Notes: generated from the sequence alone by a model not told the origin. Shown: positions 6,467-13,339, numbered from the stretch's first letter. The stretch: DNA of 35,669 nucleotides from an uncultured Bacteroidales bacterium (GCA_949297975.1 CASFUX010000249.1:1-35669); one strand, 5' to 3'. Program-made: numbers and translations.

Positions 6467-7830
6467 AGCGTGTTCTGCTTCAGTTGTTCTACGAAATGGT
6501 CGATGCGCTGCATTTCCTTTGGAATGTCGATGCTCTGCGGGCAGTGCGGATTGCATTGCCCGCAACCGATGCAGTGGTCGGCCTGGCGCAGGCGTGGCAC
6601 GCTGCGGTCGTATCCCACCAGGAACGCCCGCCGAGCCCGCTGGTAGCCTTCATTTTGCGACGACGTGACGATGTTGCCTTCGTTCACGCATTTATTATAA
6701 TGTAGCAGTACCGCCGGGATGTCGATGCCGTAGGGGCAAGGCATGCAATACTTGCAGTCGTTGCACGGGATGGTGGGGTATTGCAGCATCAGCCGCGCCG
6801 TCTCTTCCAGGAAATCCTTTTCCTCGTCCGTGAGGGGCGACAGGGGTGAATACGTGTGCAGGTTGTCCTGCAAATGCTCCATGTAGGTCATGCCGCTCAG
6901 CACCGTGAGCACCCCCTCGGGAGACCCGGCAAAGCGGAACGCCCACGAGGCCACGCTCACTTCGGGACGGCGTTGCAGCAGGCGGGTGGCGATGTGCTCC
7001 GGCACGCGCGACAGGCGGCCACCGAGGAGCGGCTCCATGATGACGGCCTGGATGCCTCGCTTCTGCAACTCGGCATACAGGTAGTCGGCATTCACGTTGT
7101 TGCCCGATGCATGTTGCCAGTCCACGTAGTTGAGCTGTATCTGCACGAAGTCCCAATGGACTTGGTCGTCCATGGTCAACACCTCGTCGAACACCTCCTT
7201 CGTGCCGTGGAACGAGAAACCGAGGTTGCGGATGCGCCCCGCCCGCCGTTCCTCCAGCAGGAAGTCTATCATGCCGTTGTCGATGTAACGGGCGCGGAAG
7301 GTCTCGATGCCGCCGTTGCCGATGGAGTGCAGCAGGTAGTAGTCGATGTAATCCACTTGCAAGTCCTCGAACGATTTGCGGTACATGGCGATGGAGTTTT
7401 CGCGCGTGTAGTTGGAAAAGTTCGACAGCTTGGTGGCGATGAAATACTTGTCGCGTGGATGCCGCTTCAGTGCGATGCCGGTCGATGTTTCCGACCAGCC
7501 TTGCACGTACACGGGTGACGTGTCGAAGTAATTCACCCCGTGGGCAATGGCATAGTCCACCAGTTCGTTTACCGCTTCCTGGTCCACGGTGTCGCCCCGC
7601 CCGTCAGAGGCGGGCATGGTGGGCAGGCGCATCATGCCGTAGCCGAGCAACGACACGCGGTCGCCCGTCTTGCTGTTTACCCGCAGGGTCATCAGGTCCT
7701 TCGGTATCTCACCCTGCCCCGGTTTGCGTCCCGGCTCGGACTTTGCGCATCCCGTGAGGGCGGCGGTACTGGTTGCGGCGGTAATCCCCACGATTTTGAG
7801 GAACTCGCGCCGGTTCATATCTTTATTCAT
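6463..7830 (-). CDS. Aldo/keto reductase with Tat lipoprotein signal and C-terminal ferredoxin domain
   Basis: A 455-residue oxidoreductase. The N-terminus has a twin-arginine motif (NRREFLKIVG, residues 6-15) and a lipobox-like LTGC ending at Cys28, indicating folded export and possible lipid anchoring. The aldo/keto reductase barrel follows, with YGMMRLP, VNYFDTSPVY and FIATKLS motifs carrying the usual Asp, Tyr and Lys, and His in YLLHSIG. The C-terminal region has cysteine clusters CNDCKYCMPCPYGIDIP and CIGCGQCNPHCPQSIDIP for iron-sulfur clusters. Homologues are annotated simply as aldo/keto reductases; the substrate is unknown. An in-frame TTG at 7851 would add seven residues; the ATG at 7830 (or 7818) is more likely. 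The adjacent membrane ferredoxin is a plausible electron partner. Confidence 0.9.
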   Translation of the reverse strand: MNKDMNRREFLKIVGITAATSTAALTGCAKSEPGRKPGQGEIPKDLMTLRVNSKTGDRVSLLGYGMMRLPTMPASDGRGDTVDQEAVNELVDYAIAHGVNYFDTSPVYVQGWSETSTGIALKRHPRDKYFIATKLSNFSNYTRENSIAMYRKSFEDLQVDYIDYYLLHSIGNGGIETFRARYIDNGMIDFLLEERRAGRIRNLGFSFHGTKEVFDEVLTMDDQVHWDFVQIQLNYVDWQHASGNNVNADYLYAELQKRGIQAVIMEPLLGGRLSRVPEHIATRLLQRRPEVSVASWAFRFAGSPEGVLTVLSGMTYMEHLQDNLHTYSPLSPLTDEEKDFLEETARLMLQYPTIPCNDCKYCMPCPYGIDIPAVLLHYNKCVNEGNIVTSSQNEGYQRARRAFLVGYDRSVPRLRQADHCIGCGQCNPHCPQSIDIPKEMQRIDHFVEQLKQNTL

Positions 7831-7993
7831 ATTGTTTATTTCAGATTTCAAATTTCAGAGATTAGCACACGGATGACACGGATTATCACTGAATGTGCTT
7901 TTTACTTTTTCCTTTCGCCTTGGTAGATGGACGAGTATTTTGGGCGAAAGATTTTTCGCCCCTACAAGCACACCCGCTTCTTGCCTCTTATTT
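7831..7993. repeat. Spacer with intergenic repeat modules
   Basis: Contains TTAGCACACGGATGACACGGATTAT (7863-7887), whose near-identical copy is at 35597-35621, and the hairpin GGGCGAAA-GAT-TTTTCGCCC-CTAC (7943-7966), an inverted copy of the module at 646-668. No promoter consensus was found on the minus strand, so the reductase is probably cotranscribed with the ferredoxin. Confidence 0.7.
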
Positions 7994-9565
7994 CTATATC
8001 ATCCGATGCCGTTCATGCCCTTCCACGTAGATGGCGCTGAAGGGACGCGCCGGGCACAGGTTCTCGCACGCCCCGCAGCCGATACAACGCTCGGTGTTGA
8101 TGACCGGTATCTTGAGCGAATGCTCGTCCGCCGGGTCGGAAGGCACCATGGTGATGGCTTCCGTGGGGCAATGGCGGGCGCAGTTGCCGCATTCCTGCCC
8201 GTCGGTCAGCGGGATGCAATTTTCCTTCACCCACACCGCATGGCCGATTTGGATGGCCGACTTGTCCGCCGTCGTAATTTTCAATATCGCTCCCGCCGGG
8301 CACACCTCCGAGCACTTTGTACATTCGGGACGGCAATACCCCCGCTCGTAAGATGCCTCCGGCTGCATCAGCGTGTTCAAGTCCATGGACGGGCGCAATA
8401 CCCCCGTGGGGCATACCGCCACGCACAACTGGCAAGCCGTGCAATGCTGCGCCATGTGGCGCAACCCCTGCGCCCCGGGCGGCACGATGCGGGTGGAGCG
8501 GTGCGGGGGCTGCTTGTCGAGTATCACGGCCAGACCGCCATCTACTTTCTTCTCCTGCGCTTTCACGGCCAACGCCCCCACGGCCAAGCCCGTGCCGACC
8601 AGGAACGAGCGGCGTGCCTCCCCAAGCCCCGAAGCCTCCCCAAGCCCCTCCCGAGGAGGGGATGTTAAATTAGTCTTGTCGCTCTTGGGAAAGCCCCCTT
8701 TAGGGGGTGTGGGGGTATCTAGTTTAGCCCCTCCTTTGGAGGGGTTGGGGAGGCTTCGTCCATACCTTATCGCCCCTTTTTTGCATTTGTCGATGCAGTC
8801 CATGCACGCCACGCAGCGGCTGTAATCTATCCGATGCTGCGCCAGATCGATGCACGCCGCCTTGCAGTTGCGGGAGCACAGTTTACAGTCCACGCATTTG
8901 TCCGCGTCCAATACCGGCTTCAGCCACGAGAAGCGGGCGAGGAATCCCAGCACCGTACCCACCGGGCAGATGGTGTTGCAATACGTCCGTCCACCCCTCC
9001 ATGCCAGCACGACTATTATAATAAAGGTAAACAAGGCGATGAGGAACGTGGGCAGGCTGCGCATCCACACCTCCGTTTCATAAAAAGCATAGCTGTCCGC
9101 CCGTTCGGCCAGGTAGGCCAGCGCGTTGTTGCCCCAGCTGTAAAAGGGCGAAAGCAGGTTCTGCACTATGCGGCCATAGGCACTATATGGGGCCAGCAAG
9201 GCGACAAACGAACCCACGCCCGCTACCAACGCGACCACGAACACTGCCAGCACGCCATAGCGCAGCCATGCCTTAGCGGGGGAATAGGCATAGCGGTTGC
9301 GTTTCCGCTTCTTGCCCAACCAGGCCACCACGTCCTGAAACACGCCGAGCGGGCAGATGACCGAGCAATACACCCGCCCGAATACCAACGTGAGCACTAT
9401 CAGGAAAAGGACGATACCCACATTCAACGCCAGCACCGCCGACAGGAACTGCACCTTGGCCATCCACCCGAGCCACGCATGCACCGTGCCCGTGAAGTCA
9501 AGGAACAGCAGGGTGATGCAAGCCAGGAACACCGCCGCTAGGGCGATTCTAATCTTACGAAGCAT
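7994..9565 (-). CDS. Membrane-bound polyferredoxin, NapH/RnfB-like 4Fe-4S protein
   Basis: A 523-residue electron carrier and first gene of its operon. The N-terminal half has membrane segments (about residues 7-27, 39-62, 104-130, 170-192) and two CxxxCP motifs (YCSVICPLGVFQD, YCNTICPVGTV) typical of the NapH/CcoG-like Fer4_5 domain. Several 4Fe-4S motifs follow: CVDCKLCSRNCKAAC, CVACMDCIDKC, CTACQLCVAVCPTG, CTKCSEVCPAG, CGNCARHCPTEA and CIGCGACENLCPARP. Between the second and third, an internal Tat-like RRSFLVGTG segment is preceded by about 47 residues (roughly 270-316) that translate intergenic repeat DNA (8616-8757). Most likely it passes electrons across or along the inner membrane to the reductase at 6463; donor and acceptor are unknown. 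Confidence 0.88.
   Translation of the reverse strand: MLRKIRIALAAVFLACITLLFLDFTGTVHAWLGWMAKVQFLSAVLALNVGIVLFLIVLTLVFGRVYCSVICPLGVFQDVVAWLGKKRKRNRYAYSPAKAWLRYGVLAVFVVALVAGVGSFVALLAPYSAYGRIVQNLLSPFYSWGNNALAYLAERADSYAFYETEVWMRSLPTFLIALFTFIIIVVLAWRGGRTYCNTICPVGTVLGFLARFSWLKPVLDADKCVDCKLCSRNCKAACIDLAQHRIDYSRCVACMDCIDKCKKGAIRYGRSLPNPSKGGAKLDTPTPPKGGFPKSDKTNLTSPPREGLGEASGLGEARRSFLVGTGLAVGALAVKAQEKKVDGGLAVILDKQPPHRSTRIVPPGAQGLRHMAQHCTACQLCVAVCPTGVLRPSMDLNTLMQPEASYERGYCRPECTKCSEVCPAGAILKITTADKSAIQIGHAVWVKENCIPLTDGQECGNCARHCPTEAITMVPSDPADEHSLKIPVINTERCIGCGACENLCPARPFSAIYVEGHERHRMI
8616..8757. repeat. Intergenic-type inverted repeat element inside the ferredoxin gene
   Basis: Two imperfect inverted arms, 8631-8661 and 8728-8757, each carry a GAAGCCTCCCCAA..CCCCTCC palindrome like the stand-alone copy at 5989-6018. 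Between them lies a CCCCCTTTAGGGGGTGTGGGGGTAT module. The left edge also has an 18-nt tandem duplication (GCCTCCCCAAGCCCC at 8616 and at 8634). The whole is read in frame on the minus strand as a Pro/Gly/Ser-rich linker. Confidence 0.85.
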
Positions 9566-9642
9566 ATGATTGAGTTACGAGTTGTTACGGTAGAGACGTC
9601 ACTCCTGTGGCGTCTCGATGTATAAAACGGGGAAACCCGCCA

Positions 9643-9650
9643 CAAAAATA
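9643..9650 (-). promoter_or_regulatory. Candidate -7 box for the ferredoxin-reductase operon
   Basis: On the minus strand TATTTTTG (TAnnTTTG) lies about 78 nt before the ATG at 9565. No convincing TTTG is found 19-21 nt upstream, so this is only half a promoter match. A second minus-strand TAACTTTG lies at 9718-9725. Confidence 0.4.
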
Positions 9651-9845
9651 CGAAAAAATCCGCCACTGATTACGCCATCTCCTTATAGATGAGTTTTATT
9701 CCAACCTTTTTGCGAGGCAAAGTTACGGCAATCCCCGCATATGCCCTTTATACAGATTACAGATATGCGTACCCATATCACCGCTACGGGCAGATTTTCA
9801 CCATCCTGTTTGTTGTATTTTACGTATCTTTGTGCCGACAACGTT

Positions 9846-9928
9846 GTAGAGACAAGGCTTGCCTTGTCTCTTCCGCGCAAATGAACGCATACGTTATCAT
9901 CTTGAGACAAGGCATGCCTTGTCTCTAC
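9846..9928. repeat. Pair of 22-bp palindromes in inverted arrangement
   Basis: GAGACAAGGC-TT-GCCTTGTCTC at 9849-9870 and the fully palindromic GAGACAAGGC-AT-GCCTTGTCTC at 9904-9925. Outer GTA (9846-9848) and TAC (9926-9928) make the whole an inverted repeat with a 33-nt centre. This resembles a REP/BIME-type dispersed element. Confidence 0.8.
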
Positions 9929-9946
9929 ATTGCGTCACCCTTTGTC

Positions 9947-9992
9947 CGTAGGGCGTTGCCCTACGCTGAACGCCACAAGGCCGTTGGCCTTG
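9947..9992. repeat. Palindromic intergenic repeat, copy 2 (inverted)
   Basis: CGTAGGGC-GTT-GCCCTACG (9947-9965), then CTGAACGCCA, then CAAGGCC-GTT-GGCCTTG (9976-9992). It is the inverted counterpart of 4207-4252; loop bases differ while stems are preserved. Confidence 0.8.
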
Positions 9993-10086
9993 GATGAACG
10001 CAAAAGGGCGAACGTTTTTTCGTCCCTACACAACCTCACTCGTAGCTTGTAGCTCGTAGCTGAAATACCCCTACTAGTTTCCCGGT

Positions 10087-10285
10087 CATCGTCCTATAGT
10101 ATCTTTCCCATCGTCCTATAGTTTCTTTGTTAACATTTGACGATTTTTCGGCTTAATGCATTCTTGCCCAACATCGAACGACCTATTGCAAACCCGAAAA
10201 GAAACTATAGTATCTTGGTCATCGTCCTATAGTTTCTTGACGAACGTCCTATAGTATCTTTTTCCATTTTCTATAGTTTCACCCT
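10087..10285. repeat. 22-bp-period repeat array with alternating units
   Basis: Six cores reading CTATAGT[A/T]TC start at 10094, 10116, 10205, 10227, 10249 and 10271. Spacing is exactly 22 nt within each block (1-2 and 3-6), and the blocks are 89 nt apart. The better units read CATCGTCCTATAGTATCTTT. The variable base alternates A,T | A,T,A,T, giving a 44-nt higher-order unit. Cores 1 to 5 continue as TCTT; the last diverges to TCAC. No reading frame, promoter or spacer diversity accounts for it. Confidence 0.85.
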
Positions 10286-10357
10286 CAACCCCCGCTCAAC
10301 TGTAGAGACGCGGCGTGTCGCATCTGAAAAATCAACCGAAAGAGCGGGATTTTTTAT

Positions 10358-10418
10358 AACTGCAAAGAGCGCAAAGAGAAACTGAAAAAACTTTGCGTCC
10401 TTTGCGCTCTTTGCGGTT
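10358..10418. repeat. Inverted pair of GCAAAGAGCGCAAAG modules
   Basis: AACTGCAAAGAGCGCAAAG (10358-10376) pairs with CTTTGCGCTCTTTGCGGTT (10400-10418) at 18 of 19 positions. It could form a hairpin with a 23-nt loop upstream of the LOG-family gene. Confidence 0.7.
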
Positions 10419-10446
10419 AAAAAGAAATGGCCTTTGCGGTTAAACG

Positions 10447-10477
10447 ATTGCTTTGCCCCCGACTTTCACTATCTTTG
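10447..10477 (+). promoter_or_regulatory. Promoter for the LOG-family gene
   Basis: TATCTTTG (TAnnTTTG) at 10470-10477, preceded at exactly 19 nt by ATTG (10447-10450, one mismatch to TTTG). Transcription would start near 10484, about 20 nt before the ATG at 10503. Confidence 0.6.
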
Positions 10478-10502
10478 TACCCCAAGAAAAGAACGACCAA
10501 TC

Positions 10503-11081
10503 ATGCAGACTATTTGTGTATATTGCGGTTCGAGCACGCAGGTGGACGAGGCTTTTTTCCGCACGGCGGACGAGCTGGGCGGGCTGCTGGCTGCCGGGGG
10601 CGATACCTTGGTGTACGGCGGAGGCTCGCTCGGACTGATGGGCGCGTTGGCGCAAAGCACCCTGCGGGACGGCGGACGCGTGGTGGGGGTCATCCCGCAA
10701 TTCATGTACGAGGAAAAATGGCACATGGAGGGGCTTACGGAGCTGCGCGTGGTGACCGACATGCACGAACGCAAACGCACGATGGCCGCCCTGGCCGATG
10801 CTTTCGTGGCCTTGCCGGGCGGATGCGGCACGTTGGAGGAACTGCTCGAAATTATAACGTGGAAACAGCTGGGACTGGTGACGCAGCCCATCGTCATCGT
10901 GAACGTGAACGGATATTACGACAACCTGTTGCAACTGTTCGACCGGGCTGTGGAGGAACACTTCATGCGCGAACGGCATCGCGAAATGTGGACGGTAGTC
11001 GGTTCGGCCGCCGAGGTGTTGCCTGCCATCCGCCAAGCGAAGGCCTGGGATACCGGCTACCGCAAGTTCGCGGCGATATAA
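10503..11081 (+). CDS. LOG-family protein (TIGR00730 Rossmann fold)
   Basis: A 192-residue cytoplasmic protein of the LOG (Lonely Guy) family. Diagnostic motifs are YCGSS at residues 7-11, VYGGGSLGLMGALA in the first third and the phosphate-binding PGGCGTLEE (about residues 105-113) with the following TWKQLGL. Characterised members release the base from nucleoside 5'-monophosphates (cytokinin riboside monophosphate phosphoribohydrolase); in bacteria without cytokinin signalling the physiological substrate is uncertain. The frame extends upstream to a TTG at 10434, but that stretch overlaps the promoter; the ATG at 10503 gives the family N-terminus MQTICVYCGSS. Confidence 0.93.
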   Translation: MQTICVYCGSSTQVDEAFFRTADELGGLLAAGGDTLVYGGGSLGLMGALAQSTLRDGGRVVGVIPQFMYEEKWHMEGLTELRVVTDMHERKRTMAALADAFVALPGGCGTLEELLEIITWKQLGLVTQPIVIVNVNGYYDNLLQLFDRAVEEHFMRERHREMWTVVGSAAEVLPAIRQAKAWDTGYRKFAAI

Positions 11082-11124
11082 TTGAAAGTTGAAAACATTA
11101 GCTCTTAGCTACTAACTAACTTAC

Positions 11125-11790
11125 ATGCAAAGTCTTCCGTTGCCATCGTCTCCACAGAATGAAAGCTGGGTGTTCGCCATGCTGTTGGGGCTGTTTGCCC
11201 TGATGGTGCTCGCGCTGCGTGCCTATCCCACTCTGATAACGGAAGACCTTCCCGCCATTTTCCGCACCAAGGAACGCTCCAGCCTGTTCAGCAACCCCGA
11301 AGGCAACGACTCGCGTCTGCGGGTGCTGTACCTGCTTTTCGCCTGCTGTGCCATCGGTCTGTATGCCTATGTGGCTCTGTTCCCTGCCGGGGTGGAGGTT
11401 TTCGGGTTCATCCCTTACCTGCGCTTTTTGGCGGTAACCGCCGGTTTTCTCCTGCTGAAAGGGCTGCTCATCCGTCTGCTGTGTTACACGTTCTTCGACG
11501 GACGCACGCGGCAACTGTGTTTGAAAAGCTACTACGACATTGTCGTGCTGCTGGGGCTGGCCCTCTTCCCCTTGTTGGCTATCCGCCTCTATGCTGCCCC
11601 TTCCATCGCCCATGTGGCGCAAATCGCCGGGATTGTCGCTTGCTGCGCCGCTGCCTCGCTTGTCATATTAAAGTTATTTCAGATATTTTACTCCAAATTA
11701 TTAGATTTTTTTTACATATTGTTGTACCTTTGCACCCTCGAAATTTTACCGTTTGCGGCGTTGCTCCAAGCCTACCGGCTGGCCGTGTAA
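11125..11790 (+). CDS. DUF4271 integral membrane protein
   Basis: A 221-residue membrane protein with about six hydrophobic segments (roughly residues 17-33, 65-87, 92-113, 139-157, 165-183, 190-213). It matches my recollection of the Bacteroidetes DUF4271 family, which is regularly encoded just before hemD. The function is unknown. Its start at 11125 is preceded by an AT-rich leader (TTAGCTACTAACTAACTTAC) and no Shine-Dalgarno sequence. Its last 90 nt contain a promoter candidate for hemD. Confidence 0.85.
   Translation: MQSLPLPSSPQNESWVFAMLLGLFALMVLALRAYPTLITEDLPAIFRTKERSSLFSNPEGNDSRLRVLYLLFACCAIGLYAYVALFPAGVEVFGFIPYLRFLAVTAGFLLLKGLLIRLLCYTFFDGRTRQLCLKSYYDIVVLLGLALFPLLAIRLYAAPSIAHVAQIAGIVACCAAASLVILKLFQIFYSKLLDFFYILLYLCTLEILPFAALLQAYRLAV
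11701..11732 (+). promoter_or_regulatory. Promoter candidate inside the DUF4271 gene, for hemD
   Basis: TACCTTTG (TAnnTTTG) at 11725-11732, with TTAG (one mismatch to TTTG) at 11701-11704 and a 20-nt spacer. Transcription would begin near 11739, leaving an untranslated leader of about 80 nt before hemD at 11817. The surrounding sequence is strongly T-rich compared with the rest of the gene. Confidence 0.5.
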
Positions 11791-11816
11791 TTGTTTAATT
11801 TAAAGTTTTTACTACA

Positions 11817-12575
11817 TTGAAGGTCAAAAAGATACTAGTTTCGCAACCGAAGCCAAGCTCCGACAAGTCGCCTTACTACGACATCAGCAGCAAGTACAAC
11901 GTGAAGATTGTATTCCGCCCGTTCATCAAGGTAGACCCCGTTTCTGCAAAAGAATTCAGGGCGCAACGCATCAACATATTGGATTACTCAGCCATCCTGT
12001 TCAACTCGCGCCATGGCATAGACCACTTTTTCCGCCTGTGCGAGGAACTGCGGGTGACCGTGCCCGAGATGATGAAGTACTTCTGCATCTCCGAAACCGT
12101 GGCTTTGTACCTGCAACGTTACATACAATACCGCAAGCGCAAGGTGTTCTTCTCGGCCACGGGCAAGCTGCCCGAACTGATTACGGTGCTGAACAAACAT
12201 GCGGACGAGAAATACCTCTTCGTGACCTCGGAAGTGCAGAACGAAGACACGTTGAAAGCGTTGGAAGGTTCCAAGATAAAATTCGACAAGGCCATCATGT
12301 ACCGCACGGTGAGCAACGACTTCGCCCCCGATGAACCGTTCGACTACGACATGCTGCTGTTCTTCAGTCCGGCGGGTATCGATTCGCTGCTGAAGAACTT
12401 CCCGAACTTCGAACAGGGCGAGATACAAATCGGCACATTCGGTCCCACCACCGCCCAGGCCGTGCGTGATGCCGGCCTGCGCCTCGACCTCGAAGCACCG
12501 AAGCCTGGCGTGCCGTCCATGACCATGGCGTTGGACAACTTCCTGAAAGAAAACGTCAAGAAGGCGAAGAAATAA
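11817..12575 (+). CDS. hemD: Uroporphyrinogen-III synthase family protein
   Basis: A 252-residue HemD-type protein, which in the tetrapyrrole pathway cyclises hydroxymethylbilane with inversion of ring D. The N-terminus MKVKKILVSQPKP, the segment FNSRHGIDHFFRLC and the C-terminal IGTFGPTTAQAVRDAGLRLDLEAPKPG match the Bacteroidales HemD group. The start is a TTG at 11817; there is no ATG at the family start position, so TTG initiation is the simplest reading. No other haem gene is in the window; many Bacteroidetes lack a complete haem pathway, so the physiological role of this orthologue may differ. It lies in the conserved order DUF4271-hemD-rnpA-yidD and is followed by a terminator hairpin. 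Confidence 0.88.
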   Translation: MKVKKILVSQPKPSSDKSPYYDISSKYNVKIVFRPFIKVDPVSAKEFRAQRINILDYSAILFNSRHGIDHFFRLCEELRVTVPEMMKYFCISETVALYLQRYIQYRKRKVFFSATGKLPELITVLNKHADEKYLFVTSEVQNEDTLKALEGSKIKFDKAIMYRTVSNDFAPDEPFDYDMLLFFSPAGIDSLLKNFPNFEQGEIQIGTFGPTTAQAVRDAGLRLDLEAPKPGVPSMTMALDNFLKENVKKAKK

Positions 12576-12601
12576 CCCTTTCCCCGCCGAAAACCTATCC
12601 C

Positions 12602-12647
12602 CATCCCGAAAGTATCGAAGAAATTCCTTACTTTTGGGATGTTTTTT
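12602..12647 (+). terminator. Intrinsic terminator after hemD
   Basis: 13-bp stem with one G-U pair: 12602-12614 (CATCCCGAAAGTA) with 12629-12641 (TACTTTTGGGATG), then six T residues. It sits 27 nt after the hemD stop. Confidence 0.85.
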
Positions 12648-12728
12648 AGCTACAAATTACGAGCTACAAGTAGCATTGCGCATGAGCTGGCAAAAACTCG
12701 TAACTTGTAGCTCGTAGCTGAAACACAC
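12648..12728. repeat. Leader of rnpA built from inverted copies of the AGCTACGAG repeat
   Basis: The module TACAAATTACGAGCTACAAG (about 12652-12671) is followed by its inverted counterpart CTCGTAACTTGTAGCTCGTAGCTG (12697-12720). These can pair into a hairpin that ends 8 nt before the rnpA ATG. Copies of the same module are at 3002-3027 and 10040-10062. Confidence 0.7.
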
Positions 12729-13121
12729 ATGCCACTCAACTCATTCGCCAAACCCGAACATCTGTATGGGCAAAAGACCATCGGCCATCTGTTCGCCGAA
12801 GGGAAGTCGTTCATTGCCTATCCCCTGCGCGTGACCTGCCTGCTGGTCCCGCAAGAGGCAGGCCAACCGCCCGTGCGGGTCATGGTGAGCGTGCCCAAGA
12901 AACGGTTCAAGCGGGCGGTGAAGCGCAACCGGCTCAAGCGGCTCATGCGCGAGGCATACCGGCTGAACAAGCACCCGCTGCACGCCTGCCTCGCCGCCCG
13001 GGGGCAACAGGCGCACATCGCTTTCCAATACGTCGCCGACGAGGTGCTGGAATACGCCTACATAGAAAAGAAAATGGTGAAAGCCCTGCAAACCATCCAG
13101 GAAAAAGCGGAACAGCCATGA
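12729..13121 (+). CDS. rnpA: Ribonuclease P protein component
   Basis: A 130-residue basic protein that helps the RNase P RNA cleave tRNA 5' leaders. The RNR signature is clear: [22 protein letters not shown] (residues 57-78), preceded by VMVSVPKK. Length and position are typical of the family. The C-terminal helix [14 protein letters not shown] matches the family end. Its stop overlaps the yidD start by ATGA (13118-13121), so the two are translationally coupled. No rpmH lies upstream; in this phylum rnpA is normally next to hemD. Confidence 0.96.
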   Translation: MPLNSFAKPEHLYGQKTIGHLFAEGKSFIAYPLRVTCLLVPQEAGQPPVRVMVSVPKKRFKRAVKRNRLKRLMREAYRLNKHPLHACLAARGQQAHIAFQYVADEVLEYAYIEKKMVKALQTIQEKAEQP

Positions 13122-13339
13122 AGAAGGTCATCGAGTTCATCGTGTTGCTGCCGGTATACGTGTACCGCATCTGCATTTCGCCGTTTATCCCCCCGCGCTG
13201 CCGCTACGTGCCCACCTGTTCGCAATACGCCATCGAGGCCGTCAAGAAGCACGGCGTGCTCAAAGGCGGCTGGCTGGCCATCAAGCGCATCCTGCGCTGC
13301 CACCCCTGGGGCGGCAGCGGGTACGACCCGGTGCCGTGA
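13118..13339 (+). CDS. yidD: Membrane protein insertion efficiency factor YidD
   Basis: A 73-residue YidD protein, a membrane-associated factor that supports YidC-dependent insertion. It shows the family core: [26 protein letters not shown] (residues 17-42) with paired cysteines, the [20 protein letters not shown] ending (54-73) and an N-terminal amphipathic or membrane helix. It overlaps rnpA by 4 nt. Only 14 nt separate its stop from the convergent stop of the GH78-like gene, where base composition changes abruptly; this is the left edge of the acquired PUL. Confidence 0.96.
   Translation: MKKVIEFIVLLPVYVYRICISPFIPPRCRYVPTCSQYAIEAVKKHGVLKGGWLAIKRILRCHPWGGSGYDPVP

Larger units (their letters stand above)
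9566..10502. other. 937-nt gene-free, repeat-dense intergenic region
   Basis: I see no credible gene here. A 102-codon frame at 9689-9997 mostly translates repeats. Contents from left to right: minus-strand promoter candidates (9643-9725), a + strand TATCTTTG at 9825-9832 without a matching -33 box, two palindromes (9849-9925), a dispersed two-hairpin repeat (9947-9992), a GGGCGAA..TTCGTCCCTAC module (10006-10028), the AGCTTGTAGCTCGTAGCT module (10040-10062), the 22-bp-period array (10087-10285), a TGTAGAGACGCGGCGTGTCGCATCTG module (about 10301-10326), an inverted pair (10358-10418) and a + promoter (10447-10477). Confidence 0.7.

Noticed and set aside
9825-9832. Promoter of a small RNA (TATCTTTG on + strand)
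   Set aside because: No TTTG-like box at 19-21 nt upstream and no terminator-bounded transcript unit is evident.
9689-9997. 102-codon + strand gene
   Set aside because: It translates palindromic repeats (9846-9992), lacks a family signature and has no promoter at a suitable distance.
10087-10285. CRISPR array
   Set aside because: The units are directly adjacent at 22-nt period; there are no unique spacers of 25-40 nt, and no cas gene is present.
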